A program made the translations under genes and the position numbers. DNA of 64,000 nucleotides from DASVDE01 sp036381235 (GTDB lineage Bacteria > Actinomycetota > Thermoleophilia > Solirubrobacterales > 70-9): NCBI GenBank assembly GCA_036381235.1, contig DASVDE010000022.1, forward strand, positions 62,001-126,000, in the 5' to 3' direction. Below, in pieces: positions 1 to 8,919 of this stretch; the first letter of the stretch is position 1; each line of letters starts with the position of its first letter. The notes beneath the pieces are model-generated. The model ran no database searches. It was not told the DNA's origin and saw only the letters and a program-made list of their open reading frames with translations.

Positions 1-114
1 TCGATCCTTCGCGTCCGCCGCTCCCCCTTCCTCCCCCACCGCGACGCGGTCCGCGGCTTCGTCTACGACGTCGACACCCACCGGCTGCGTGAGGTCGAGG
101 TCGAGGACGAATGA
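1..114 (+). CDS. Beta-carbonic anhydrase, C-terminal end only
   Basis: The window opens inside a reading frame that ends at a TGA at 112-114, leaving 37 residues. The tail contains SPFLPHRDAVRGFVYDV followed by a strand of alternating Leu/Val and acidic residues. It resembles the C-terminus of short actinobacterial beta-carbonic anhydrases, where an RGFVYDV-like strand closes the domain. The zinc ligands lie upstream and are not visible, so the call rests on the tail alone. It would interconvert CO2 and bicarbonate in the cytoplasm. Confidence 0.6.
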   Translation, partial: SILRVRRSPFLPHRDAVRGFVYDVDTHRLREVEVEDE

Positions 115-154
115 GCTCTCGCCCCGGGCCCCGGCCCGGCGAGCAGTAACGCGA

Positions 155-802
155 ATGGCACGCGACCCCTATGCCTCACCCTTTGGAGTCGCCTTCAGCT
201 TCTATATGGAGAGGCAGAGGCTGAGTCGGCTGATAGCTCGCGCGATTTGGAGCGCAGACGTCACTCCCTACTACGAGAGCATGAGCGCCATCGGCGAGAT
301 TGCCGACGACGGCACGATCATCGATTGCCCCTGCGGTGCCGGGCCCGCCCTGCGCGCCCTGCGCCCCGATGCCGAAGTCCGCTACGTAGCCGCCGATCTC
401 TCCCCGTCGATGCTGAGCCGGGCGCGCAAACGCGCCCAAGCACGCGGCCTTGCCGACGTCGATTTCGTGATGGCGGACGCAACCGATATTCCCGAGCCGG
501 GGAACAGCGCCGATCTTTTTCTCTCCTACTGGGGGCTGCACTGCTTCGGCGAGCCGGCGGCAGCCATCGACGAGGCGGCGCGCCTCCTCAAGCCGGGTGG
601 CCGTCTCGTCGGCTCGTGTTTCGTCCTGGAACCCATCACCCTGCGGCAACGCCTCCTTCTCCGCCCCAATACCGGGGACTTCGGCCCGATCGGCACACAG
701 GCCGAAGTCGAAGGCTGGCTGGCATCGGCAGGCTTCGAGCCGCCTCGAACTCGACGCTCCGGCCCAATGCTCTTCTTCGATACGTCCCTAACGCATGGCT
801 AG
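155..802 (+). CDS. Class I SAM-dependent methyltransferase
   Basis: A 215-residue protein with a Rossmann methyltransferase core. The SAM-binding glycine motif IIDCPCGAGPALRAL is near residues 54-68, the acidic end of strand 2 is AADLSPSML, the motif II region is FVMADATDIP, and LLKPGGRLVG is the post-core motif. I chose ATG 155 because it places the usual short N-terminal helix before the core; an open frame continues upstream into the carbonic anhydrase gene. The substrate is unknown. It lies 26 bases before the acyl-CoA reductase gene on the same strand, so a role in lipid modification is possible but is inference. Confidence 0.8.
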   Translation: MARDPYASPFGVAFSFYMERQRLSRLIARAIWSADVTPYYESMSAIGEIADDGTIIDCPCGAGPALRALRPDAEVRYVAADLSPSMLSRARKRAQARGLADVDFVMADATDIPEPGNSADLFLSYWGLHCFGEPAAAIDEAARLLKPGGRLVGSCFVLEPITLRQRLLLRPNTGDFGPIGTQAEVEGWLASAGFEPPRTRRSGPMLFFDTSLTHG

Positions 803-828
803 ACCGCTGTATTCGTAGACTCGGCTGC

Positions 829-2421
829 GTGAGCGGAGCGGCTGCGGCAGGACTCAAGGGAAGACTCTCCGGTTCGACGATTCTCCTGACCGGCAGCTCG
901 GGCTTTCTCGGCAAGGCGGTGCTCTCGGCCCTGCTTGAACAGCCCGAGGGATTCCGGCGCCTCCTGTTGCTGTTGCGAGCCTCGGATGCCGCCGCAGCCC
1001 GCCAACGCCTTCAAAGCGAAGTGCTGGGGAGCGATGCGTTTGCCGCGCTGCCAGACGCTTCGGCCTGGGCGATGCTGGATCAGGGCCGACTCTGCGCGGT
1101 GGCGGGCGACCTCGAGGGCGATCACCTCGACCTGCAGGCGCAGGAGGGCTGGGGGGACATCGACACGGTCATCCACTGCGCCGCTTCGGTGTCATTCGAG
1201 GCGCCCCTGGATGAAATCCTCGCACTCAACGCCTACGGCCCGATCCGGCTGCTGGACAGCCTCCATGCCGCCGGCGCCCACCCCCACTTCGTCCATGTCT
1301 CCACCGCTTACGTGGACGATTGCCGACAGAACACAATCCGCGAGGACGGCCCTTCGCATCCGAGCCTCGCGGAACTCGACCCGGATGCGATGCTGGAAGC
1401 GGCGCAGGAGTGGCGCGCGGTTGCCGAGGAGAAGTCGCTGCAGCCCGCTGAGCAAAAGAGGTTCGCGAGGGAGGCGCAACGCGACGCGGCGCATCGACCG
1501 GGCATGGACGCAGCGGAGCGCGCCGAAGAGCGGCGGAAGCGCTGGGTGGAGCAGCGCCTCGCCCGTAAGGGGCGAAGGTACGCGATGGAAGTCGGCTGGC
1601 CGGACACCTACGCGCTGACGAAGGCCCTGGGAGAGCGGCTCTTGAAAGAGCACTCCAGGCAAACGACGATCGTCCGCCCCTCGATCATCGAATCGGCACT
1701 CCGGCGACCCCGTCCCGGCTGGCTCGAGGGGATCAAGGTCGCCGACCCGCTCATTCTCGCCTACGCGGCGAGAGGACTAACGCACCTTCCGGGACGAGCG
1801 ACGAATCTGATCGACGTCGTGCCCGTGGACCATGTGGCCAACGTCTGCGTGGCAGCGGCGGCATACCCACCCTCCGAGCGACACCGCACGCTCGCGATAA
1901 CGAGCGGCGCCCGCAATCCGCTGACGCTCGGCGATCTGGCGGGCCACATAAAGGCGCATTTCCAACGAGAACCGCTGATGCAACGAGACGGATCCCCGAT
2001 CGCGATCGGTGACCTTCGATTCGTCGACCGCAAGCTCGCGTTGCGAAAGACGATGCGCAGGGAATTCCTCGCGCGAGCCGCCGCCAGGGCGGGAGCGCTG
2101 GGCGTGATCCCAATGGCCACCGAGAAGAGGCTCCGAAGGAACAGCACCCTCGCCGCGCAGGTCACCCGGATGGTGAAGATCTACGGTCCCTACACCGAGC
2201 TGGACTGTGTCTTCGACGACAGCAATACCAGGGCGCTCGCGGAGAGGATGCTGCCCACCGATCGCGCGGAACTCCCCTTCGACACCGCCGCGATCGATTG
2301 GGAGGATTACCTGCAAGGAACCCACTTGCCCGAAATCCACCAAATGGCTAAACAGCGCGACCACTCGCAACCCGCACGCAAAGAGCGCCCCGAGCCCCAG
2401 GCCGCCGGCGAATCCCGCTGA
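829..2421 (+). CDS. Fatty acyl-CoA reductase (NAD_binding_4 / male-sterility family)
   Basis: A 530-residue extended short-chain dehydrogenase. The nucleotide-binding motif TGSSGFLG is at residues 21-28, then come GDLEGDHLDL, VIHCAASVSF and FVHVSTAYV, and the catalytic YALTK has Tyr261 and Lys265. IVRPSIIES and LIDVVPVDHV follow. This motif order is that of fatty acyl-CoA reductases, which use NADPH to reduce long-chain acyl-CoA to aldehyde or alcohol, for example for wax esters. A charged helical insertion (about residues 185-245) precedes the catalytic Tyr. GTG 829 is chosen because the frame further upstream overlaps the methyltransferase and is shadow sequence. No wax synthase is adjacent. 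Confidence 0.82.
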   Translation: MSGAAAAGLKGRLSGSTILLTGSSGFLGKAVLSALLEQPEGFRRLLLLLRASDAAAARQRLQSEVLGSDAFAALPDASAWAMLDQGRLCAVAGDLEGDHLDLQAQEGWGDIDTVIHCAASVSFEAPLDEILALNAYGPIRLLDSLHAAGAHPHFVHVSTAYVDDCRQNTIREDGPSHPSLAELDPDAMLEAAQEWRAVAEEKSLQPAEQKRFAREAQRDAAHRPGMDAAERAEERRKRWVEQRLARKGRRYAMEVGWPDTYALTKALGERLLKEHSRQTTIVRPSIIESALRRPRPGWLEGIKVADPLILAYAARGLTHLPGRATNLIDVVPVDHVANVCVAAAAYPPSERHRTLAITSGARNPLTLGDLAGHIKAHFQREPLMQRDGSPIAIGDLRFVDRKLALRKTMRREFLARAAARAGALGVIPMATEKRLRRNSTLAAQVTRMVKIYGPYTELDCVFDDSNTRALAERMLPTDRAELPFDTAAIDWEDYLQGTHLPEIHQMAKQRDHSQPARKERPEPQAAGESR

Positions 2422-2433
2422 GCGAGATGTCGG

Positions 2434-3069
2434 CTAGGCCGTCATCAGGGCAACCGGCACCGCGAGCCCAGCGGAACGGCGCAGGGTGGCGATGCGACGG
2501 CCCGGCTGTACGGCGGGACGAATTTCGCTGACGCGGTCCTCGAGCCCGGCAACGGTTGAATCCAGGTCAGGCGCGACAAAGGCGAGCCCCCAGAAGAAGG
2601 CGGGTCGGTCGCGACCGCTCTGCTCCTCAATCGCTTCCTCCGGCTGCTGCACGACCTCGAGGATGGCCGAGCCGAGACGGAAGAACGCCTGTCGCGGAGC
2701 GCCCGCGGGGGTCGGCTCTTCACGGATGCGGCGCAGATCGAGACCGGCGCCTTGAAGCGCAGCGACAGTGCGATCGAGCGCCGGTGTTATCGCGACCACG
2801 TGGTCGAGCGCGGTGACGCCGTTGGGATGCGGGGACTGCCCACTCGTCAGCGGGCGATCGGACCGCGTGGTCGCCAGCCCGTCCAACTCTGCGACATCGG
2901 CATCGATCTCGCGAAGCGACCAGCCGACGAGGCCCTTGCCCGCCCCGTCCCCGATCAGGCGGATGCGGGCATCGCCGATGACGCATGTGTCGCCATCGAC
3001 CTCGAACCCAACCGCCCGCCAGGAATCCGGCGCGTCCGCAACCGTCAGCTCGTCAAGCGTCGGGGGCAC
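2434..3069 (-). CDS. VOC (glyoxalase-like) superfamily protein
   Basis: A 211-residue protein starting at GTG. It contains two vicinal-oxygen-chelate-like modules. One begins at VTALDHVVAITPALDRTVAALQ and continues through RQAFFRLGSAILEVVQ; the other has AFFWGLAFVAPDLDSTVAGL. The HVV histidine and the ILEVV glutamate are in positions where VOC enzymes hold metal ligands. No specific reaction can be assigned. It converges tail to tail with the acyl-CoA reductase gene, 12 bases apart. Confidence 0.65.
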   Translation of the reverse strand: MPPTLDELTVADAPDSWRAVGFEVDGDTCVIGDARIRLIGDGAGKGLVGWSLREIDADVAELDGLATTRSDRPLTSGQSPHPNGVTALDHVVAITPALDRTVAALQGAGLDLRRIREEPTPAGAPRQAFFRLGSAILEVVQQPEEAIEEQSGRDRPAFFWGLAFVAPDLDSTVAGLEDRVSEIRPAVQPGRRIATLRRSAGLAVPVALMTA

Positions 3070-3164
3070 GCGCGAACCGTACCGCGCTCGCGGGCATTCA
3101 GAGCTGGCAGAAATCGTCTCCTCATTGTCCTTGCTGCCAAGAATCAGCGAGCCATAATGCCGTC

Positions 3165-4142
3165 ATGGCCGGCAGAAGAATCGCGATCCTGGCGTTCCCG
3201 GGAGTACAGGCACTCGATGTGTTCGGGCCTGTCGAGGTCTTCTCGACCGCCGACCGACTCGCGGGCGGTGGCGAGTACGCGGTGGAGCTGATTGCCGACT
3301 CCACCACCCCGATCGAGACTTCCAGCGGCATCCGTATCGCCCCCGATCGCCCTCCCTCGACATGCCGCGGAGCGCTGGACACGCTGATCGTCGCCGGCGG
3401 CGACGGAGTCAGCGCAGCGCTCGAAGCGCGTCCCCTCACACACTGGATCGCCCGCGCGGCCACCCGCTCCCGACGGCTGTGTTCGGTATGCACGGGGAGC
3501 TTTCTCCTCGCCGAAGCGGGACTGCTCGACGGCCGGCGAGCCACCACTCATTGGGCAGCCTGCGACGAGCTGGCTCGACGATATCCGGCGGTGCAGGTCG
3601 AGCCGGATCCAATCTTCGTTCGCGACGGTGACATCGTCACCGCGGCCGGAGTCACGGCTGGAATCGATCTCTGCCTCGCTCTCGTGGAGGATGACCTGGG
3701 CTCCCGGATCGCGCGGGAGGTGGCACGCTGGCTCGTGCTCTTCCTCAGGAGACCGGGCAGCCAGTCTCAGTTCAGCGTCGCGCTCGAGGAGCCCGTGGCC
3801 GAGCATTCCGGCCTGCGTGAGGTGCAGGAGTGGATCCCGCACCACCTCGCCGAGGACCTCTCCGTAGCCGTCCTCGCCGAACGCGCCCTGATGAGCCCCC
3901 GTCATTTCGCTCGCGTCTTCCGCGCGGAGGTCGGGGTGACCCCGGCCGCCTATGTCGAACGACGGCGGGTCGAGCATGCCCGCGGTCTGCTCGAGTCCGG
4001 CGACGCCGCGGTCGATGCCGTCGCCGCCGAGTGCGGGTTCGGCACGGTCGAGACGCTTCGACGAGCCTTCCGGCGCAACCTCGGCGCGAGTCCAAGCCAA
4101 TACCGCGAGCGCTTCAAACCCGGACTGAGCGCTGCCGCCTAA
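3165..4142 (+). CDS. GlxA-type regulator: DJ-1/PfpI domain plus AraC DNA-binding domain
   Basis: A 325-residue protein. Residues 1 to about 185 form a DJ-1/PfpI glutamine-amidotransferase-like domain (ILAFPGVQALDVFGPVEV at the start; SVCTGSFLLAEAGLLDG carries the nucleophile-elbow Cys, then ATTHW). Residues about 220-325 are an AraC/XylS double helix-turn-helix (DLSVAVLAERALMSPRHFAR and AECGFGTVETLRRAFRR). Proteins of this architecture are transcriptional activators with an amidotransferase-like sensor domain. ATG 3165 starts directly at the first strand. It lies 19 bases upstream of a second DJ-1 family gene, a pairing that suggests it regulates that gene. Confidence 0.85.
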   Translation: MAGRRIAILAFPGVQALDVFGPVEVFSTADRLAGGGEYAVELIADSTTPIETSSGIRIAPDRPPSTCRGALDTLIVAGGDGVSAALEARPLTHWIARAATRSRRLCSVCTGSFLLAEAGLLDGRRATTHWAACDELARRYPAVQVEPDPIFVRDGDIVTAAGVTAGIDLCLALVEDDLGSRIAREVARWLVLFLRRPGSQSQFSVALEEPVAEHSGLREVQEWIPHHLAEDLSVAVLAERALMSPRHFARVFRAEVGVTPAAYVERRRVEHARGLLESGDAAVDAVAAECGFGTVETLRRAFRRNLGASPSQYRERFKPGLSAAA

Positions 4143-4161
4143 CCGATCGCCGAGCTCGAGC

Positions 4162-4794
4162 ATGGAAATCGCCATACCACTCTTCGACGGCTTCACCGCC
4201 CTCGATGCCGTCGGGCCCTACGAAGTGGTCTCCCGCCTTCCCGAGGCGGAAGTGAAATTCGTCGCCGCCGTGCCGGGACCGAAGCTCACCGACAACCGAA
4301 TGCTCGAGATCGTCGCGAGTTACCGCCTGGGGGACGTGACCGCACCCGACGTGGTGATGGTTCCCGGAGGCATCGGCACTCGCGCGCTGATGAACGACGA
4401 GGAGATGCTGAGCTGGATCCGCGAAGCTCACTCGAGCTCCCTGTGGACGACCTCGGTTTGCACCGGCTCGCTGCTGCTCGCCGCTGCCGGTGTCCTTGAA
4501 GGGCTCGAGGCAACGACGCACTGGCTGGAGCTGGAGACGCTCGCCAACTTCGGCGCGCAGCCGGTGAAGAGACGGGTGGTGGAAGAGGGAAAGGTGATCA
4601 CCGCCGCCGGTGTGTCAGCCGGTATCGACATGGCGCTGACGCTGGCGACCCGCATCGCCGGCAGGGACGTCGCTCAGGCGATCCAGCTCGGCATCGAGTA
4701 CGACCCAGAACCACCATTCGACTCCGGCTCCACCCGCTCCGCGCCGAAGCGGATAGTGCAGCTGGTGCGCGCGGCGGCGGGTTACTCCGCCTGA
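4162..4794 (+). CDS. DJ-1/PfpI family protein, isonitrile hydratase-like
   Basis: A 210-residue single-domain protein. It starts IPLFDGFTALDAVGPYEV (Asp15) and has the nucleophile elbow SVCTGSLLLAAAGVLEG with Cys100, followed by ATTHW. This arrangement matches the isonitrile hydratase (cyclohexyl-isocyanide hydratase) branch, which adds water to isonitriles to give N-formamides using a cysteine and an N-terminal aspartate. DJ-1 relatives are hard to separate by motif, so the reaction is inference. It follows the AraC fusion gene closely and is probably co-transcribed. Confidence 0.72.
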   Translation: MEIAIPLFDGFTALDAVGPYEVVSRLPEAEVKFVAAVPGPKLTDNRMLEIVASYRLGDVTAPDVVMVPGGIGTRALMNDEEMLSWIREAHSSSLWTTSVCTGSLLLAAAGVLEGLEATTHWLELETLANFGAQPVKRRVVEEGKVITAAGVSAGIDMALTLATRIAGRDVAQAIQLGIEYDPEPPFDSGSTRSAPKRIVQLVRAAAGYSA

Positions 4795-4844
4795 ACCATC
4801 TTCGTCCTGGCATTGCGCTTCGAACGGCGAGATAGATGCCCGGC

Positions 4845-6017
4845 TCACAGCGCGGCGTCGAGGATCCCCGCGAGAACCCGCTTCGAGTCGAAGTGGTCCT
4901 CGGCGATCTCGCGGGCTGCTCTGCACTGGCGCTCGTAATCCTCGTTGACGCGCGCGATCGCCTCGGCGGCCTCCTCGAGGGAGGAGAAGCGGAACATCCC
5001 CTCCCCGTCGGGGAGGAATGAGCTGGGTCCGGTGTCCTGCACCACCACCGGCTTGCCGCTTGCCAGGTAGCAGAGAGTCCGATCGCTGATCCAGGCATTC
5101 TCGAAGCGGACGCAGGACGGCTTGACGCAGCTGAACTCACCGCGCGAAGCGCGGATGTAGTCGGCATAGAGCTGCGGCGAGCGGGCGACGTCCTGCGCAT
5201 CGCGGAGGCGCCAACCGTGGCGTTCGAGCGCCCTGCGGTCGTCTTCGTCGCTTATGTAGTCCGTGCTCTCGGGGAGGTGCTGCCGCCCCGAGGGGCTCCC
5301 GTCGCCGTGCTCCAGATCCCCGTCTCCAAGCGCCAGCGCGAGCTCGAGCGATTGAGCCGTGACGAGGGGAAGCTCGATGAACTGGAGGAACGAGACGCGC
5401 TTGTTGTTCTCGAAGAGGAGTGAGTTCCCGTCGGTGACCCACTCGCCCTTCCCATTCCCCCCCCACCAGGTGGACACCGTCGTAAACGCCTCGCAGCCCG
5501 GATCGTAGGAATAGGGCCACTCCTCGAGGCAGACGGGGGGCGGCGTGTAGACCCAGTCCCGGCCGCCGTCCGGAAATCGCGCGGCGGCTGTTCCCACCGT
5601 CTCGCCGATGGTGAAGTGGACATCGTGGGGTGCGATCTCGAGCTGTCCGGTCGCCATCCAGAACTGAAGCAGGCCGGGGTCGATGTCGACGAGGGCGGTG
5701 CGACGAAAACGTGCGAGCAGGGCGGGATCGATGCGCTGGTCGAAGTTCAACAGGAGGTCGGCGCGGTGAGCGATCGCCTCGGGAACCTCGCTCTCGTCCC
5801 GATAGAGGAACGCGTTGCCCCCCAGGCCGCAGCGCTCCATTCGATCGAAGAACGTTGCGGTGGCAGTCTCCGGGAGCTCCTGGGGAATCCGTTCGAGCCA
5901 GATCACTTCGCAGCCCAGCCGCATCAACCCCTGGGCGTACTGGGCGTAGACCCAGAAGTGACCGCCACCCGCCGGGAAGGTGGCCACGTCGAACGGGGAG
6001 ATGACGACGGTCGCCAT
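4845..6017 (-). CDS. Glycosyltransferase-like protein (paralogue of 7738-8919)
   Basis: A 390-residue cytoplasmic protein. The N-terminal half starts ATVVISPFDVATFPAGGGH and has GLMRLGCEVIWLE, a nucleotide-sugar type Rossmann half. The C-terminal half has CYLASGKPVVVQDTG, then LPDGEGMFRFSSLEEAAEA and a helical end, as in GT-B or CgeB-like glycosyltransferases. The protein at 7738-8919 shares the same C-terminal layout (YLASGKPVLAQSTG, then LPTGNGLLAFSNLDEA), so the two are paralogues. ATG 6017 is chosen because the frame upstream overlaps the ChbG-like gene. It is the last gene of the long minus-strand operon, 8 bases after its upstream neighbour. Donor and acceptor are unknown. Confidence 0.7.
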   Translation of the reverse strand: MATVVISPFDVATFPAGGGHFWVYAQYAQGLMRLGCEVIWLERIPQELPETATATFFDRMERCGLGGNAFLYRDESEVPEAIAHRADLLLNFDQRIDPALLARFRRTALVDIDPGLLQFWMATGQLEIAPHDVHFTIGETVGTAAARFPDGGRDWVYTPPPVCLEEWPYSYDPGCEAFTTVSTWWGGNGKGEWVTDGNSLLFENNKRVSFLQFIELPLVTAQSLELALALGDGDLEHGDGSPSGRQHLPESTDYISDEDDRRALERHGWRLRDAQDVARSPQLYADYIRASRGEFSCVKPSCVRFENAWISDRTLCYLASGKPVVVQDTGPSSFLPDGEGMFRFSSLEEAAEAIARVNEDYERQCRAAREIAEDHFDSKRVLAGILDAAL

Positions 6018-6025
6018 CGGGCGCC

Positions 6026-6703
6026 TCACACCCCAAGGGCCCTGAAGTCGATCAGCTCGATGCCCTGCTCCTCGATCGCACAGCGCACTGCAGGGTCGCA
6101 CAGGGTCCGCAGCTCGGTCTCGCGCTCAACCGAGTAGCTGGACCGGAAGTCGCTTTCCACGTATCCGGGATGACAGCCCAGCTCCGTGATTCCCGGGCCG
6201 ATCTCAGCCGTGAGCATGCGCACGAGGCTCGCGGGCTCAATCCACTCCAGATGGCTGTCTCCACCGTCCCACTGCCCGTAAAAGGCAGAGAAGTACCTCG
6301 CTCTCGAATGCTCCCGGAGGGGAAGCCGGTACTCCGCCGCGAGCTCGAGGAAGTGAGGGAGCAGACGAGGATCGCGGTGGACGTTGTGGTGCGAGTCCAA
6401 ATGCGTCGGCAGCCCCCCGGTGAGCTGTTCGAAGCGGCGGACCTGGCGGTGAAGCTCGGTGCGACACCGTTCCCGATCGTCGAAGTCGCCGATCGGCGCT
6501 CCGTCCTCTCCCGTGAGGACCGCGTGCAAGCCCAGCGACAGACGCGGCACCGCGGCCGCGAGCAGAGCCGCCTCCTCGCTGCCGGGCATGTCGACCATCA
6601 GGCTCGCGCTCGTCAGGATCCCACGGCGGTGCGCCTCCACGACACCACGGTTGATCCCCCGCCCCGCACCGAAGTCGTCCGCGTTGACGATCAGGCGCTT
6701 CAT
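6026..6703 (-). CDS. ChbG/YdjC family carbohydrate deacetylase
   Basis: A 225-residue protein starting MKRLIVNADDFGAGRGINRG. The family's hallmark NADDFG motif (metal-binding Asp), the central THLDSHHNVHRDP with metal-binding histidines, and ITELGCHPGY near the end are all present. YdjC/ChbG proteins remove N-acetyl groups from sugars such as diacetylchitobiose. In this operon a deacetylated amino sugar would be a plausible product, which is inference. An alternative ATG at 6730 adds nine residues; I prefer 6703 because the family normally begins a few residues before NADDFG. Confidence 0.82.
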   Translation of the reverse strand: MKRLIVNADDFGAGRGINRGVVEAHRRGILTSASLMVDMPGSEEAALLAAAVPRLSLGLHAVLTGEDGAPIGDFDDRERCRTELHRQVRRFEQLTGGLPTHLDSHHNVHRDPRLLPHFLELAAEYRLPLREHSRARYFSAFYGQWDGGDSHLEWIEPASLVRMLTAEIGPGITELGCHPGYVESDFRSSYSVERETELRTLCDPAVRCAIEEQGIELIDFRALGV

Positions 6704-6737
6704 GTCCGCGTTGACGACCGGGGGCTTCATCGCGCAG

Positions 6738-7736
6738 TCACGAGAGGACCGGTCGCGTTGCGGCAAACCAGCGGTCAACCGCCCTGAGATCCTCGAAAGC
6801 CCAGTCGGCGCCCTCGCCCGCGGCCTCAGCCGGCGAGATCAGACAGCTCGCCAGGCGCGCATATTCCGCGGTTTCGAAGGCGTCGTTGAGATCTGCCGGA
6901 TTGGGAAGGTCCCAGCCGACCGTGCGGACTGCGCGCCGATAGAGCCGCAGAACCGGGACCCGGACATGCGAGGAGAGCCGGTAGACGAAGGTGGAGAGGT
7001 CATAGACGACAGGGCCGACGCGGGCTTGATCCCAGTCGATCAGACGGGCTCGGCGGCCTTCGCGGTGCGGTGACAGGAGCACGTTCTGCGGCCACAGATC
7101 ACCGTGGAGCAAGGTCACGGGCCAGTCGGCCTCCTGCAGACGCTGCGTTCGTCCGGGCTCTTCTGCAAGCAGCGCATCCACCCGGCGACAGAGCCGATCG
7201 CGCAACGTAAGGCGATCCGGAGAAAGGCTCGACGTCCCAATCGCCTCGAGGGCTCGTGCCGCCTGTCGCACCCAGTCTGCGTAGAAGCGCTCGTCGAGAC
7301 CCCCGAACTCGTCGATCCACTCTCGAAGAAGGCTGTGACCGGCGAAGGCGACGTGAAGTTGCGCGACCAGGTGGGTTGCCACCTCCAGATCTCCGGGCTC
7401 GGGGCGATCCGGAAGGAGCGCGCAGTCGCCAAGGTCTTCGAACACCTGCCAGGCCGAATCCCCGGGACCTGGCGCGCTGGCGAGCAGAGGCGAACCACGG
7501 TCTTTGAGGCCGGCCGCGGGCAGCCAGCGGGAGTTGAGCAGTTCCGTCTTACGGGCTGTCATCCGTGTGACCCACTTCACAATCAGCGACGACCGTCGGC
7601 CGCGGGTGAGCGTGACTCGACGGACGTGGCTGGTGAGGCGCTCTTCGGCGACCAAACGCGCATCGGGCTCGACGGTGGCCAAAACGTCCGAAAGCGAGCC
7701 GGCGTCCCCGCCGAGGGGCGGATGGCGCGATGCCAT
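6738..7736 (-). CDS. APH-type small-molecule kinase (phosphotransferase)
   Basis: A 332-residue protein with the aminoglycoside phosphotransferase fold. The catalytic loop is LLHGDLWPQNVLL and the metal-binding motif is LIDWDQARVG; an N-lobe lysine lies in SLIVKW. The motifs are intact, so it is probably active on a hydroxylated small molecule or sugar. ATG 7736 is preceded by GGGGGAG at good spacing, and the TGA of the upstream glycosyltransferase gene lies 1-4 bases away, so translation is probably coupled. It is the first of four APH-fold proteins in this cluster. Confidence 0.78.
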   Translation of the reverse strand: MASRHPPLGGDAGSLSDVLATVEPDARLVAEERLTSHVRRVTLTRGRRSSLIVKWVTRMTARKTELLNSRWLPAAGLKDRGSPLLASAPGPGDSAWQVFEDLGDCALLPDRPEPGDLEVATHLVAQLHVAFAGHSLLREWIDEFGGLDERFYADWVRQAARALEAIGTSSLSPDRLTLRDRLCRRVDALLAEEPGRTQRLQEADWPVTLLHGDLWPQNVLLSPHREGRRARLIDWDQARVGPVVYDLSTFVYRLSSHVRVPVLRLYRRAVRTVGWDLPNPADLNDAFETAEYARLASCLISPAEAAGEGADWAFEDLRAVDRWFAATRPVLS

Positions 7737-7737
7737 C

Positions 7738-8919
7738 TCAGGCTCCCCCCGCAGGGACCCGCCGTCGGGTCCCTGCCGTGGCGAGATCGAGCATCCTCGG
7801 TATGACCTTGCGGTGATCCAGGTGCTCGCGGGCCAACTCGCGGGCCGCCTCGCAGTGGGCGACGTATCGCCCGTTGATGGCCTCGATCCCGGCGACGGCC
7901 TCGTCGAGGTTCGAGAAGGCGAGCAGCCCGTTCCCCGTTGGGAGGCAGCGCTCGAACCCGGTGGACTGCGCCAGCACCGGCTTTCCACTGGCCAGGTAGT
8001 GGGTGGACCGATCGCTGAACCAGCCTGAGCGCGCTGCCACATAGGCATGCTTTGCGATGCCGATCTCGGCTCGCGACATCGCGATGAAATCCTGATAGCT
8101 GTCAATGGCGCCCACCTCGCTCGTGTCCGTGATCGACCAGCCATTGGACCGAAGCCGCTTGATCGCCGGGTCCTCGTCGTCGTAGCGCCTCAGCGCCACC
8201 TCGAGCTCCTGGCCGGCGCGCTTCGGCAGCCCAGCGAAGCGCTCGAACTCGCGGTGCTTCGATCCGTACCAGGCGCCGCGGTACTGGACGTCACGGAAGC
8301 TTCCCCACGACGCCACCGTTGTGAATCGCGTGCAGGCCGGGTCGATGCGCGGCGGCCAGAGGTCGAGGACGACGGGGGGCAGCACGTGATGCCAGCACTC
8401 GCCGCAATCCGGGATATCGGTATGCGGGGTCCCGATGTTCAGGCCGACGGAGAAGAACGCGTCATGGCGATCGAAGCCAAGGTCGGCCTGGTACTCGGCG
8501 TTCCAAAGCTGAGTGAACACGGGGTCCTGATCGACGTAGACGCGATGCTGAACCGAGCCGAGGATGTCCTCTGTCTTGACGTGTCCAGCCATGTTGATGA
8601 GGACGTCCGCACCGCGGGCGGCGGCCAGCAGCTTCCGGAAGGGCACGCCCGAGGTCACCTCGCCTTGGTTGTAGACCTGCGACGCTCGGCCACGGAGCTC
8701 GAAGCGCTCCACTAGTCGCGCGAACAGCTCCCGGTTGAGGCTGCGCTCGAAGCTGCACGGCCGCCCGTTCCGGTCAACGCACCAACTCGGCTCGACTTCT
8801 TCCACGTACCAGACGTCATGGCCAAGCCGACGCAGTCCAACCGCCAGGTTCATCCAGGTCCAGGCAATGCCTGCCGAGAACGGCGGGATGGAGCTCATCG
8901 CCCCGATGAGGACTCTCAA
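7738..8919 (-). CDS. Glycosyltransferase-like protein (paralogue of 4845-6017)
   Basis: A 393-residue protein. The N-terminus RVLIGAMSSIPPFSAGIAW and GLRRLGHDVWYVEEVE form the first Rossmann half. The C-terminal half has YLASGKPVLAQSTG, LPTGNGLLAFSNLDEA and a terminal helix rich in Ala/Glu/Arg, as in GT-B glycosyltransferases. I chose TTG 8919, whose TTGA overlaps the TGA of the upstream kinase gene and puts the start directly on the first beta strand. The frame stays open a further 86 codons upstream, but that part is antisense-like and overlaps the kinase gene. Confidence 0.7.
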   Translation of the reverse strand: MRVLIGAMSSIPPFSAGIAWTWMNLAVGLRRLGHDVWYVEEVEPSWCVDRNGRPCSFERSLNRELFARLVERFELRGRASQVYNQGEVTSGVPFRKLLAAARGADVLINMAGHVKTEDILGSVQHRVYVDQDPVFTQLWNAEYQADLGFDRHDAFFSVGLNIGTPHTDIPDCGECWHHVLPPVVLDLWPPRIDPACTRFTTVASWGSFRDVQYRGAWYGSKHREFERFAGLPKRAGQELEVALRRYDDEDPAIKRLRSNGWSITDTSEVGAIDSYQDFIAMSRAEIGIAKHAYVAARSGWFSDRSTHYLASGKPVLAQSTGFERCLPTGNGLLAFSNLDEAVAGIEAINGRYVAHCEAARELAREHLDHRKVIPRMLDLATAGTRRRVPAGGA

